From NCBI GenBank assembly GCA_964518955.1, contig CAZFHS010000006.1, positions 62,001-126,000 on the forward strand: 64,000 nt of DNA. Reading direction: 5' to 3'. The notes under the pieces were generated by a model, which had not been told where the DNA came from, searched no databases, and worked only from the letters and a program-made list of their open reading frames with translations. Every line of letters begins with the position of its first letter. The stretch's first letter is position 1. Positions 8,893 through 18,882 of this stretch are shown in pieces. Both the position numbers and the translations under genes were made by a program. The DNA comes from JBDGYW01 sp964518955. Lineage in GTDB: Bacteria > Gemmatimonadota > Gemmatimonadetes > Gemmatimonadales > GWC2-71-9.

Positions 8893-11235
8893 ATGACACG
8901 ACTCAAGTCGCTCAAGGCTTTCGCGGCAGTCCTCGCATTGGCCGTGCTATGGACGCCGGCGACCGCCCAGGAATTCGAGCTAACGGTCCAGAATATCATG
9001 CGGGGCCCGGAGCTCGTGGGTTCCAGTCCGCAGTCATTAGGTGGCGGCGGTTACTATAGGGGTGGACCGTCACACACTTGGTCACCCGACAGCCGTTACG
9101 TCTACTTCAGGTGGGAACAACCCGGAGTCGACACTTCGGGAACCATCTACCGTGTGAATCCCCGCAATGGGGAACTCGAGAGGTTTCCCGACGCGGACGG
9201 CGACACGATTCTGGTCGGCAACGCGGAATGGTCGCCTGATCGCAGGCAGGCCATCTTTTCACGTGACGGCGACCTCATTCTATGGTCGAGTCGAGGTACC
9301 AGGCATTTGACGAGTGGAGCCGGCGCGGAGCGGAGCCCAAAATGGTCTCCGGATGGCAACACGGTCTACTTCCAGCGTGACGGCAATTTGTTTGCGCTGG
9401 ATCTGGCCTCATCCGGTTTGCGCCAGCTGACTGATATCCGCAGGGGCAACCCGCCACAACAGCGTGAGCAGCCAAGATCCGAACAGCGCGAGTTCCTCGC
9501 CGAGCAGGAGCGTCGCCTGTTTCAATTCATACGCGACGGCGAGTTTGAAAATCAGCCGTGGGGCAGGCGTCCGCCCCAACCCGACTCGACCAAACCGAAA
9601 CCGTTCTACCCTGGGCAAAACAAGTCGGTTCAGGGGCTCCAGGTTACCCCGGACGGTCTCTTCGTGTTGATGACCGTGGGCGAGCAGGTTCGTGACTCGC
9701 GTAGGTTGGAAATGCCGATCTGGATTACCGACGAAGGTTATGTCGAGACGTACACCGGTCGTACAAAAGTGGGTGATGATCAGGGCACTTCCAGAGCTGC
9801 GATTCTGGAAGTGGCGACAGGCGAAGTAACCTTTGTTGGCGACAGTATTGGCGAGGGTGACCGCAGCATTCGCGGAATGGCAATGTCGCCTAACTCTCGG
9901 TACGCCTTGATTCGGGTCGACGCGGCTGATCGTGAAGATCGGTGGTACGCAGTAGTCGATCTTCCCACTATGGAAACGAGGGTAGTGGACCACCTTCACG
10001 ACGACGCGTGGATCGGCGGGCCATTGTCGTACTCGGCCGGGTTCCTGCCTGACGGCGAGACCGTCTTCTTCGGGTCGGAGAAAACCGGCTGGGCCCACCT
10101 GTATGCGGTGTCGGCTATGGGTGGAGAGGCGACGGCGCTCACGAGTGGGGAGTGGGAAGTGCTGGGCGCCAGCCTCTCGCTCGACGGAGAAACGTGGTAC
10201 CTCACGACCAACAGGGAGAGCTTCGCCGAGGTGCATTTCTATACGATGCCGGTCGACGGTGGTGAGATGACCATGGTCACGACGCAGGTAGGCCGTCAGG
10301 ACGCGAGCGTGTCGCCGGACGGTCGATGGCTGGCGATCTCGCATTCAGAGGCCAATCACCCCGCCGAGCTCTACCTACAGGAAAACAGAGCAGGCCGCGA
10401 GATGCAGAAGATCACGGAGAGCACCACGGAAGAGTGGCGGCGCGGCAACTGGATCAAGCCCGAGATTGTCATGGTCCGAGCACGCGACGGCGTGGAAGTG
10501 CCTGCACGACTCTACAGACCGACAGCCGAGATTGCACCAGACGGGCAACGCCCGGCTGTGATCTTCGTGCATGGTGCTGGATACCTTCAGAACGTGCACA
10601 ATTGGTGGTCCAGCTATTATCGGGAGTACATGTTCCATCACCTCTTGGCGTCAAAGGGCTTTACGGTGCTGGACATGGACTATCGCGGCAGTGCCGGACA
10701 CGGTCGTGACTGGCGAACCGCCATTTACAGGCATATGGGCGGCACAGATCTCACCGACCAGGTCGATGGCGCAAGGTGGTTGGTCGACAACATGGGTGTA
10801 GAGGCGGGGCGCATTGGCATTTACGGCGGCAGTTATGGTGGGTTCATAACGCTCATGGCAATGTTCACCACTCCCGGGGTATTTGAGGCCGGTGCCGCTC
10901 TCAGGCCGGTCACCGATTGGGCACACTACAACCATGGCTACACGTCGAACATTCTGAACGAACCTCAACAAGACTCTCTGGCATATCAGCGTTCGTCGCC
11001 TATCTACTTTGCGGAAGGGTTGGAAGGACATTTGTTGATGTGCCATGGCATGCTCGACGACAACGTTCTGTTCTACGACACGGTGCGTCTGGCTCAACGG
11101 CTCATCGAATTGGGAAAAGAGAACTGGGAAGTTGCGATGTACCCGGTCGAACGTCATGGCTTCCAGCAACCGTACAGTTGGACGGATGAGTACCGGAGAA
11201 TCTTGAAGCTGTTCGAGACAAATCTGAAGAACTGA
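8893..11235 (+). CDS. S9 family prolyl oligopeptidase (DPP-IV-like), secreted
   Basis: A 780-residue exported serine peptidase. The start at 8893 follows GGTGGGGAGACC and opens a signal peptide ending at TPATAQ. The N-terminal two thirds contain WD40/TolB-like beta-propeller repeats (WSPDSRYVYF, WSPDRRQAIF, WSPDGNTVYF). The C-terminal alpha/beta-hydrolase domain has GGSYGGF with the nucleophile Ser647, LDDNV with Asp722 and ERHGF with His755, so the triad is complete. Such enzymes cleave short peptides, often after proline, in the periplasm. The gene stands alone between a divergent lipoprotein and a large protease and fits a peptide-scavenging lifestyle. Confidence 0.9.
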   Translation: MTRLKSLKAFAAVLALAVLWTPATAQEFELTVQNIMRGPELVGSSPQSLGGGGYYRGGPSHTWSPDSRYVYFRWEQPGVDTSGTIYRVNPRNGELERFPDADGDTILVGNAEWSPDRRQAIFSRDGDLILWSSRGTRHLTSGAGAERSPKWSPDGNTVYFQRDGNLFALDLASSGLRQLTDIRRGNPPQQREQPRSEQREFLAEQERRLFQFIRDGEFENQPWGRRPPQPDSTKPKPFYPGQNKSVQGLQVTPDGLFVLMTVGEQVRDSRRLEMPIWITDEGYVETYTGRTKVGDDQGTSRAAILEVATGEVTFVGDSIGEGDRSIRGMAMSPNSRYALIRVDAADREDRWYAVVDLPTMETRVVDHLHDDAWIGGPLSYSAGFLPDGETVFFGSEKTGWAHLYAVSAMGGEATALTSGEWEVLGASLSLDGETWYLTTNRESFAEVHFYTMPVDGGEMTMVTTQVGRQDASVSPDGRWLAISHSEANHPAELYLQENRAGREMQKITESTTEEWRRGNWIKPEIVMVRARDGVEVPARLYRPTAEIAPDGQRPAVIFVHGAGYLQNVHNWWSSYYREYMFHHLLASKGFTVLDMDYRGSAGHGRDWRTAIYRHMGGTDLTDQVDGARWLVDNMGVEAGRIGIYGGSYGGFITLMAMFTTPGVFEAGAALRPVTDWAHYNHGYTSNILNEPQQDSLAYQRSSPIYFAEGLEGHLLMCHGMLDDNVLFYDTVRLAQRLIELGKENWEVAMYPVERHGFQQPYSWTDEYRRILKLFETNLKN

Positions 11236-11309
11236 TACAAGGCTGTTGCGTTTCGAATCGTGTCTACGATACCTTTAGTGCACAACTAACCAACTAAAGC
11301 GGTACCGAT

Positions 11310-13973
11310 ATGATTAAAACGTCTTCTCGCCATCAGCTGCTGCGAATTGTGACTATTGCAGCTTTTGCAGTTGTGCTATCCGCCTCCGAGTGCCCCTTGG
11401 ACGACAATACGCCGGATGATGGCAACGGCGACGGAAATGGAGGAGGGACCCCGACAACGCCCACTGCAACCTCCATGATGGTTGCTGAGGGGAGTGGCCA
11501 AACGGGAGTGGTCGGATCGGCATTGACCAACAACCTCGTAGTGCAGGTGAACGACCAAACTAGCACCCCGATGTCCGGTGTGGCGGTTACGTTTGCCGTG
11601 TCATCGGGCGGTGGAGCGGTTGCTCCGCCCAGTGGAACTACCGGAAGCGATGGCCGCACATCCACGACTTGGACGTTGGGAACCGCCGCGGGTGACCATG
11701 AGGTCACGGCATCCGTCACAGGCATTAGTTCACCGGCGGTGTTTACGGCAACAGCAACTGCCGATGTAGCAGCCGAACTCAATCTCGTGTCAGGGGATGG
11801 CCAAAATGGCTTCCCGAACACGGCGCTAGGCAACCCCATAGTGGTTCAGGTGCTCGACCAGCATGGAAATCCAGTGGCCGATTCGGATGTCGACTTCTCA
11901 GTCGTTTCTGGTGGCGGCTCGATCACGCCGTCGGCGACAACGGCTGTTGACGGAAACGCTGAAGCCACATGGACACTTGGGTCCGGTTTTGGAGCGCATA
12001 CGGCCCAAGCGATTGCGACGGGCTTGACTGGTAGTCCCATCGACCTCTCGGCCACTGCTACCACCCTGAGTGTTACGTCTGTGACCCCCACGACCCTGGT
12101 CGAGGGTGCGACAGCGACGATATCCGGGACCGGTTTCGATCTCACACCGGGCAACAACTCCGTCACGGTCGACGGTGCGGCAGCCACGGTCACGAACGTC
12201 GCAAGCGCCAACTCGATGACGATTGCCGTGCCCGCGTTCGATTGTCGACCGGAGAGATCGGTTGATGTCGTGGTGTCGGTGAGCACGTTCAATGCGACTT
12301 CGGCTGGCCACACTCTCGAGCCGATGTCACCGCAGTTGGCTTTGGCTGTTGGCGAGCAGACGATTATCAACGATCCTGCTGATTTCTGCCTCCAATTCGC
12401 GGCATCGGCTTCTGGTAACGACGGTTACCTCATTGGAGTTGGTGCGACGGCTGAGATACCCGGCCAGGTGATGCCGTTTACGATGACGAGTGTCTCTGGA
12501 GTTGCCGCTGCCCCGCCAGCGATGTTGCCGCGTCCGAGTAGGGCCAGTGCTGCGCGCCCGATTATGGTGGATCCAGAACTCGCTGCACTGAGGGAACGGC
12601 AAGCTACACGCGAAGCAGAGATTCGAGCTTACGAACGCCGTCATCTCGACCCCGGTACCAATCCCGGAATCCAGTACATTCGCGGAAGATCCATGGGTGA
12701 CTTGCCGTTCGCAGCCGCCGCCATGGCTCCGTCCGACACGGTTGGAAATGTTCGAACGTTCCGCGTACCGGGAGACAGTTGTGCCGACTACGAGGAAATA
12801 ACTGCGACGGCTCGCGTCGTGGGTACCAGCGGCATCTGGTACACGGACAATGCTAATCCCACGGACGATCCCTACACACTCACTGATATCGAGACGGCGA
12901 GCACATTGTTCGACGACTTCATCTTTCCGTTCGACACCACCTTCTTTGGTGCACCGTCAGACATAGATGGCAACTCGAAAATCATCATCGTGTTGACCAA
13001 GGAAGTGAATACGACGGGGGCCGCCGGTTTTGTTTACAGTGGCGACCTCGTCTCGCGCACCGGCTGTGCCTACAGTGACGAAGGCGAGATCTTTTACGGG
13101 TACGTGCCCGATCCCAGTGGGAGTTTCGGGAATTCCTACAGCCGGCAAAGCGTTGTCAATTTCCTGCCGGTGCTGATCGCGCACGAGTTCACTCACAATA
13201 TTCAGATCAGCAGACGAATAATCGAACTATCTGGTTCATTCCCGGCCTCTTGGATCGCCGAAGGGCAGGCTACTTTCGCCGAAGAGGTGGTAGGGCACGC
13301 CCACACCGGGAATAGCCCGGGTAACAACTATGGTGCTTCGGTGGCCACCTCCGGCCCCCCATTCTGGTATTGGCAAGGCATAACCAAACTCGGTTACTAT
13401 CTGGGCTACGGTGGGCCGGGTGCACCAGAGGTGCAGTCCGCACCTGAAGATTGTACGCTTTTCGGCAATTTCTTCGACAACATCGGATCGTGCAGAACCT
13501 CAGGGTTCTACGGGGCTAGTTGGTCTATGCTGCGGTATCTGACCGATCGGTTCCATTCCGGAGATGCTTCGGCGTTCCACCGGAGTATCATCGATGCCAA
13601 CCCGTCGCTTCGTGGAGTGGCTAACATCGAGGCCATTACAGGGATGGACTTCGATGTGCTGTTTGCCCAATGGGGGGCGATGTTGTACACCGACGATTGG
13701 GTTGCGGGCATTCCGGACGAGTTGAAACTGCCGAGTTGGGATCTACCGGAAGTGCTGGATGCGGTTTCACCGTTCGCCGTGTTGGAGCCGGAAGAGCGAG
13801 CGTTTGGTTCGTTCTCCGACACTCGCTCTGTGCGGGGCGGAAGTAACGCATATACTATCGTGAGTGCGTCAGGTTCGCGCCCCGCGCTCGCTATCCGCGT
13901 TCGTGACGGTGGCGACGACATCCTGGCGAGCACAGGCATGACGCCGATCCTCTGGGTCGTGCGGGTCAATTAG
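11310..13973 (+). CDS. Large secreted Ig-like/IPT protein with M30-like zinc protease domain (copy 1)
   Basis: An 887-residue exported protein. After a signal sequence (to about residue 27) come two Big_1-like Ig modules (each with a GQTG or GQNG start and a TWTLG motif), an IPT/TIG module (GTGFDLTPGNNSVTVDG), a charged helix with many Arg and Glu, and a protease domain. That domain has HEFTHNIQ (His625, Glu626, His629) and, 20 or so residues on, WIAEGQATFAEE, which supplies the third zinc ligand as in hyicolysin-like M30 gluzincins. It is clearly paralogous to the gene at 14659. The lipobox is poor (SASEC), so it may be released rather than lipidated. A His-rich lipoprotein gene follows eight bases after the stop. 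Confidence 0.8.
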   Translation: MIKTSSRHQLLRIVTIAAFAVVLSASECPLDDNTPDDGNGDGNGGGTPTTPTATSMMVAEGSGQTGVVGSALTNNLVVQVNDQTSTPMSGVAVTFAVSSGGGAVAPPSGTTGSDGRTSTTWTLGTAAGDHEVTASVTGISSPAVFTATATADVAAELNLVSGDGQNGFPNTALGNPIVVQVLDQHGNPVADSDVDFSVVSGGGSITPSATTAVDGNAEATWTLGSGFGAHTAQAIATGLTGSPIDLSATATTLSVTSVTPTTLVEGATATISGTGFDLTPGNNSVTVDGAAATVTNVASANSMTIAVPAFDCRPERSVDVVVSVSTFNATSAGHTLEPMSPQLALAVGEQTIINDPADFCLQFAASASGNDGYLIGVGATAEIPGQVMPFTMTSVSGVAAAPPAMLPRPSRASAARPIMVDPELAALRERQATREAEIRAYERRHLDPGTNPGIQYIRGRSMGDLPFAAAAMAPSDTVGNVRTFRVPGDSCADYEEITATARVVGTSGIWYTDNANPTDDPYTLTDIETASTLFDDFIFPFDTTFFGAPSDIDGNSKIIIVLTKEVNTTGAAGFVYSGDLVSRTGCAYSDEGEIFYGYVPDPSGSFGNSYSRQSVVNFLPVLIAHEFTHNIQISRRIIELSGSFPASWIAEGQATFAEEVVGHAHTGNSPGNNYGASVATSGPPFWYWQGITKLGYYLGYGGPGAPEVQSAPEDCTLFGNFFDNIGSCRTSGFYGASWSMLRYLTDRFHSGDASAFHRSIIDANPSLRGVANIEAITGMDFDVLFAQWGAMLYTDDWVAGIPDELKLPSWDLPEVLDAVSPFAVLEPEERAFGSFSDTRSVRGGSNAYTIVSASGSRPALAIRVRDGGDDILASTGMTPILWVVRVN

Positions 13974-13981
13974 GAGGGGTG

Positions 13982-14569
13982 ATGCGTTTCTCAATACTGC
14001 TCTCACTAGGGTTGGCAATCGCTGCATGTAGTGGGGATGGTGCCAATCAATCAGAACACGATCACGATAGCGATCACGAAGCCGGTCACTCGCATCCGGA
14101 GATGCGCGCCGCGGAGGGCACTGAGGGCGCCGGCGATGAGGCAGCCACCGCTGTAGGTGTCGTGCGCGTTGTTGGCCACGATCCGGCGCCACAGGTTGTT
14201 CTAAGTGTGGGAGAAGGGGCTGAAGCCACGCAAATCGCCCTCGTAGGTGAATTGCGGGACGAACTCGGCAGACTCTCGGGTGTCGAAGTCTCGATTTCCG
14301 GCAGCGACACGGAAAATCCGCAGGGTATACCGGAGCAGGCCATCGATGTTCTCGACTACGACGTCGTTTCGGTGAACTCTGCGGATGCGTACCTCGGTGT
14401 ATTGGAGCTGCGGGATGGAACACTCTGGCTGGATCGTGAAAACGCACTCAAGTTGGCCGTCGTGCCGCATCAGCTGGAGAACTTGGCGGGCGCAAAGGTG
14501 TGGATCGCTGGTCCAGTGGACGGAGATGAGCTGCGGGTCCAGAGTTTCGGCATTGTAAGGGAACGTTAG
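13982..14569 (+). CDS. Lipoprotein with His/Asp-rich metal-binding-like N-terminus
   Basis: A 195-residue lipoprotein: MRFSILLSLGLAIAAC is a good lipobox signal. Immediately after the cysteine comes a His/Asp/Glu-rich stretch (SEHDHDSDHEAGHSHPE) that could bind zinc or other divalent metals, then a disordered acidic linker and a beta-rich domain of about 120 residues. AGGAGGGGTG just before the ATG is a strong ribosome-binding site. It lies between two paralogous zinc proteases, eight bases behind the first, so a metal-delivery or storage role for them is an attractive but untested idea. No family recognised. Confidence 0.72.
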   Translation: MRFSILLSLGLAIAACSGDGANQSEHDHDSDHEAGHSHPEMRAAEGTEGAGDEAATAVGVVRVVGHDPAPQVVLSVGEGAEATQIALVGELRDELGRLSGVEVSISGSDTENPQGIPEQAIDVLDYDVVSVNSADAYLGVLELRDGTLWLDRENALKLAVVPHQLENLAGAKVWIAGPVDGDELRVQSFGIVRER

Positions 14570-14658
14570 GAGCATTTCGATCGGAACATCTTTGCTCCTG
14601 GCAGGTTTAAGGCTCAGAAGAAATCCTGAAGTCTGGTTCTGATCTGAAAGGGTCGCTC

Positions 14659-17301
14659 ATGCTGCGCTCTTTGGCTCGTCTCTCTGTGGTTTCGGTCGTG
14701 GTTACTGGTGTTCATCTCGGATGCGGAGGCGAGGGTACGACGGAACCACCTCCGGAAGACCCGAGAGCCACACGGGCCGTCGTCGCATCCGGCGATGCCC
14801 AGACCGGCACCGTAGGCCAGGCCCTCTCAGCACCCCTGATCGTCCAGATCAACGATCAGTCGGGCAGTCCAATGTCTGGGGTCAGCGTCTCCTTCACCGT
14901 CTCCGCAGGCGGCGGAGAGGTGTCGAACACCTCGGGTACCACAGACGCCTCCGGCCAGGCCTCTACCAATTGGACCCTTGGTACGGCTGCCGGATCCACC
15001 CAGCAGGTTACGGCCGCGGTTGCCGGTGCAACGAGCATCTCTGTTTTGTTCAGTGCCACGGCAACAGCCGACGATGCCTTTGTGGTATCCATGATTTCCG
15101 GCGACGATCAGTTCGCGTACATGGGCACGAAGGTGCCCGAAATCATCGTGGTCCGAGTGCGAGACCAATATGCAAACGACGTTTCCGGGCAGGTGGTGGC
15201 CTTCACCCTACCAACTGGCAGAGGCTCGGTTGACTCAACCGTTGCATTCACGAATTCGTCAGGAGAAGCTGTTACGGGTTGGACAGTGGGTTCGACGGTC
15301 GGGCAGGACACTGCATTTGCGACTGTCGCTGGAGTCGTTGGCAGTCCTATCGTATTCACGGCGACAGTCCACGACCTGCAGATAACCGCGGTTGCACCTG
15401 GCACCATCGAGCTGGGCGGAACTGCCACAATTACCGGTACCGGTTTCGACCCCGTGCCCGCAAACAATAGCGTGATGGTGGGTGATCTCACCGCGGCGGT
15501 CAACGCGGCTACGCCAACCCAACTCGATATCACTGTTCCGGCAGCATGCCGGCCGGCCGGGCCAGTCGATGTGAATGTGACAGTAGGGGGCATACCGGCG
15601 GCTCCGAAAGCCTCTGCGATAACGCCTGCATCGTTTCTATCGCTTGCGGTGGGCGAACAGGAGATCATTCAGGACCCGAGTGCTTTCTGTCTCCAGTTTG
15701 ACCAGAATGCGAATGCAGAGTCTTACTTGATTGGCGTGCAGAGTACATCCGAGGTACCCAATCTGATCACGCCGATCAAGTTCAACTCTTTCACATCTCA
15801 GACCTCAGGGGCGCCGCCTGCGACGGTCGATGCATTCACCCACGCACCTGACAATCGAGGTCGTCGCGCTGTCGACAGGGCTCGGCAAGCACGCATCGAC
15901 CGGCACAGAGCAGTCGAATCGAGAATCAGGGCATTCGACCGAATGAATTTCGATCGCGTCCGTGCGGAGTGGTCGGGGCTGCAACGGACCAGCGCTCCCA
16001 GTGCTGTAGCTGTCGACTCGAATGTCGCAGTCGATGACACCATTGCAGTTCGGGTAACCAAGGGTGAAACCTGCAACGACTACGACTCCGTTACTACTGT
16101 CGTCAGGGCTGTGGGAACCAAAGGCATCTGGCTCGAAGATCTCGAGAACCCTTCTCCAGGATACTCATCCTCGGATTTTGAGAATCTCAGCCAGCAGTTT
16201 GACGATTTCATCTACCCTGCCGACACCGTCCAATTTGGCGGCCCGTCGGACGCCGACAACAATGGTCGCATAGTGATGGTCATTACCAAGCGCGTGAACG
16301 AGCGCGGGTCACTAGGCTTCACGACCACATGTGACTTTTCTGCCCGTTCGGCATCGAACCTGGGCAGCAATGAGGGTGAATTCTTCTATGGCGAGACACC
16401 CGATCCAGACGGAGAGTTTGGCGACACTGTTACTGTTGCGGACGCTTCTTCCTGGTTGCCGGCAATATCGGCCCACGAGTTGGTGCATGTAATCCAGATC
16501 AGCGGAAGGGCAGCCGCGGGCGGTCCTTTCCCGTCGATATGGATCGCCGAAGGGCAGGCGACAATGGGTGAAGAGGTTGTCGGACATGCTGTCGAAGGCA
16601 GGACTACGGGACAGAACCTGCCGCTCGAAGTTGCGATCAATTGGGACGACACAACTTCGTTCGATTGGTACTCCGATCAAGTAGTGGATATGGGTTTGTA
16701 TTTTGGCTGGGCACCTACGCTGGTTGACGCAAACATCCACCTCGACGACGCACCCCATGAATGCACCTGGTTGGAGAACGAGGCCGGGGGGCCGTGCTTT
16801 GAGGGTCGCGAGGCATACAGAGTCCCGTGGTCGCTTCTGCGATGGATTTCAGACCAATTCGGACCCAACTACGCCGGTGGTGAAGCGGGCTTACATCGCG
16901 ACATCGTCAGTGGCACCGTCAACGGATTCGCACTCCTCGAGAATCTGGTTGGGCGACCCATCGAAGAGTTGCTCGCGCAGTGGGCGGCAACGCTTTACGT
17001 AGACGACAGGCTGAATGGGGCAAACCCGACGCTCGAAATGACCAGCTGGGACCTCTTCGACATCTTCTACGGGTCTTTCACACTTCCCGAGGGGCCTTTC
17101 GGATTGATCCCAGCGCTTCGTCTGACTCCAAAGGACGCGAGTTTTGCGACGTTCGCGGAGACCGCAAGTGTCAGGGCAGGATCGACGTACTACACGCTCA
17201 TATCGAGTGACGGCCGGCCAGGTACGGCGATATCGATCCTCGACGAAACAGATCTAGAATTGCCGTCGCACATGCAAGTCTGGGTGGTGCGGATGCCGTG
17301 A
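14659..17301 (+). CDS. Large secreted Ig-like/IPT lipoprotein with M30-like zinc protease domain (copy 2)
   Basis: An 880-residue paralogue of the protein at 11310 with the same module order: lipoprotein signal (VTGVHLGC), two Big_1-like Ig modules, an IPT/TIG module (GTGFDPVPANNSVMVGD), an Arg-rich helical linker, and a protease domain with HELVHVIQ (His606, Glu607, His610) followed by WIAEGQATMGEEVVGHA. Both copies share long identical stretches around the active site but differ in the linkers, so the duplication is not recent. Its lipobox is better than that of copy 1, which suggests that one is anchored and the other may be released. Function: surface or periplasmic proteolysis, by family. 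Confidence 0.8.
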   Translation: MLRSLARLSVVSVVVTGVHLGCGGEGTTEPPPEDPRATRAVVASGDAQTGTVGQALSAPLIVQINDQSGSPMSGVSVSFTVSAGGGEVSNTSGTTDASGQASTNWTLGTAAGSTQQVTAAVAGATSISVLFSATATADDAFVVSMISGDDQFAYMGTKVPEIIVVRVRDQYANDVSGQVVAFTLPTGRGSVDSTVAFTNSSGEAVTGWTVGSTVGQDTAFATVAGVVGSPIVFTATVHDLQITAVAPGTIELGGTATITGTGFDPVPANNSVMVGDLTAAVNAATPTQLDITVPAACRPAGPVDVNVTVGGIPAAPKASAITPASFLSLAVGEQEIIQDPSAFCLQFDQNANAESYLIGVQSTSEVPNLITPIKFNSFTSQTSGAPPATVDAFTHAPDNRGRRAVDRARQARIDRHRAVESRIRAFDRMNFDRVRAEWSGLQRTSAPSAVAVDSNVAVDDTIAVRVTKGETCNDYDSVTTVVRAVGTKGIWLEDLENPSPGYSSSDFENLSQQFDDFIYPADTVQFGGPSDADNNGRIVMVITKRVNERGSLGFTTTCDFSARSASNLGSNEGEFFYGETPDPDGEFGDTVTVADASSWLPAISAHELVHVIQISGRAAAGGPFPSIWIAEGQATMGEEVVGHAVEGRTTGQNLPLEVAINWDDTTSFDWYSDQVVDMGLYFGWAPTLVDANIHLDDAPHECTWLENEAGGPCFEGREAYRVPWSLLRWISDQFGPNYAGGEAGLHRDIVSGTVNGFALLENLVGRPIEELLAQWAATLYVDDRLNGANPTLEMTSWDLFDIFYGSFTLPEGPFGLIPALRLTPKDASFATFAETASVRAGSTYYTLISSDGRPGTAISILDETDLELPSHMQVWVVRMP

Positions 17302-17327
17302 GGTTTGATATCGAGATCTTCAGGTGC

Positions 17328-18869
17328 TCATTCCGTGCACGACTCTCCGGAATCGTGGAGTTGGATCAGGAGAAGCTCCCATTTGCCTGCACCTAATCGA
17401 AGCGTGAAGGTAGCGGTGCCGCACACGGATACTGAATCCGAGTACGGCGCCACCGCGACGGCAGTCTCACCGTAGTCACGCACGTGCACTCTCGATTCGT
17501 CGATCCTCGCCAGAAGGTCCACGTAGGTTCGGTCGTGCACCATCTGATCTGGCGTGAGCTGAACCGAAGGAGAAGCGGGATCTGATCCTGCAAACACCCG
17601 TGCCATTGCCCCAAGTCCATCGAACGCTGTGGATGTTGCCGCTCTGATCGAGTCAGACTCCATCTGCCCGCTCAGGTCTTTCACGTTCGCTAGCCATGCA
17701 GACACGAAAGACGTCGGCGACGGCCTCACGGACGCCGGTCGAACTATCTGCGTGGCCAGTCTCTCGTATACGAACTTCCCGATTGCGAATCCGCCAAACA
17801 GCCCGAGAAGCAACGCCAAGACCGCAATCAACTCGAGCTTTGGCACTTTCGGTCGTGGAGTTTGGGTCGGCTCGTTCGCAAAAAACTTCACGGTCTGCAA
17901 TTCGCGCCACAGATCCATTGCCGTCTCGAATCGTTCCGACGGTTTTTTCTCGAGGCAGCGAGCAATCGTGTCCGAAAGCGCCTTCGGAACTGACGGGTTC
18001 AGTTCGCGCACCGGAGTCGGCGTGTCCGTAATGTGCTTGATCATGATCTGTTGGGGCGTTCCCTTGAACGGCAGTTCACCCACGACCATGTGATACGCTA
18101 GCACTCCGAGCGCATAGATATCTGCCCGTTGGTCTATCTCCATGTCGCCTGCGGCTTGCTCGGGTGACATGTACGTAGGGGTGCCTACCAGGACGCCGCT
18201 GCCGGTGAGCCGTTGATTTTCAGCCTCGGCAGATTTCGCGATGCCGAAGTCCATGAGCAGCACCTTCCTGAGGTTTCCTTCCAGGATGATGTTCTCGGGT
18301 TTGATGTCGCGATGGATGATCCCCGAACGGTGCGCTGCGGTTATGGCATCCGAAAGTTCGCTTAGGATGCGGTGTGCCTCGAACGGAGGCAGCCTGCCAA
18401 GCCGCTCCAGCCTGTCTTTGAGATTTTCTCCGTCGATGAAGGGCATGACGTAGTAAATGAGATCCCCACACTCGCGGATATCGTAGATGGGGACGATGCC
18501 CGGGTGGCGAAGTTTCGCCAGAGCGACGCCCTCTCGCTTGAACCGGTCCAGAAAAGCCCTCGCCCCCGCGAGATCTGGCCGAATCACCTTTATCGCTACC
18601 GAACGATCTAGCCTCACGTCGTTTGCTTTGAACACCTTGGCGAAACCGCCCTGGCCGATCGGTTCTCCCAACTCATAATCAGACCCGATTGCACTTCTGA
18701 GGGTTGCTTCGAATTCAGCGTCACGAGGGTCGATTGGGTCCTCGGACTGAGCTTCTCGTGCGACTTCAGACATCCCCACCTGTGTGGGAGATCCGCACGT
18801 CTCGCAAAACTGAGCATCCTCAGACAGTTCCTGATCGCAGGCGGGGCATCTGTGTTGGTTGGCCGGCAT
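17328..18869 (-). CDS. Membrane Ser/Thr protein kinase with N-terminal zinc ribbon
   Basis: A 513-residue Hanks-type kinase. Residues 1-30 form a zinc ribbon (CPACDQELSEDAQFCETCG). The kinase domain follows with GQGGFAKVF (glycine loop), AIKVIRP (catalytic lysine), HRDIKPENI and DFGIA, so it should be active. A single transmembrane helix (LIAVLALLLGLFGGFAIGKF) comes near residue 350, and about 130 residues lie outside the membrane, beginning with a low-complexity Ser/Pro stretch. The start lies 13 bases after the stop of the PilT-like gene, so the two are probably co-transcribed. The external domain may sense a signal; I do not recognise its fold. Confidence 0.88.
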   Translation of the reverse strand: MPANQHRCPACDQELSEDAQFCETCGSPTQVGMSEVAREAQSEDPIDPRDAEFEATLRSAIGSDYELGEPIGQGGFAKVFKANDVRLDRSVAIKVIRPDLAGARAFLDRFKREGVALAKLRHPGIVPIYDIRECGDLIYYVMPFIDGENLKDRLERLGRLPPFEAHRILSELSDAITAAHRSGIIHRDIKPENIILEGNLRKVLLMDFGIAKSAEAENQRLTGSGVLVGTPTYMSPEQAAGDMEIDQRADIYALGVLAYHMVVGELPFKGTPQQIMIKHITDTPTPVRELNPSVPKALSDTIARCLEKKPSERFETAMDLWRELQTVKFFANEPTQTPRPKVPKLELIAVLALLLGLFGGFAIGKFVYERLATQIVRPASVRPSPTSFVSAWLANVKDLSGQMESDSIRAATSTAFDGLGAMARVFAGSDPASPSVQLTPDQMVHDRTYVDLLARIDESRVHVRDYGETAVAVAPYSDSVSVCGTATFTLRLGAGKWELLLIQLHDSGESCTE

Positions 18870-18882
18870 TTTTGTCAGCCTT

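Noticed and set aside
9409..10344. Long minus-strand frame inside the S9 peptidase
   Set aside because: No family features; antisense shadow of a high-GC gene with clear motifs on the plus strand.
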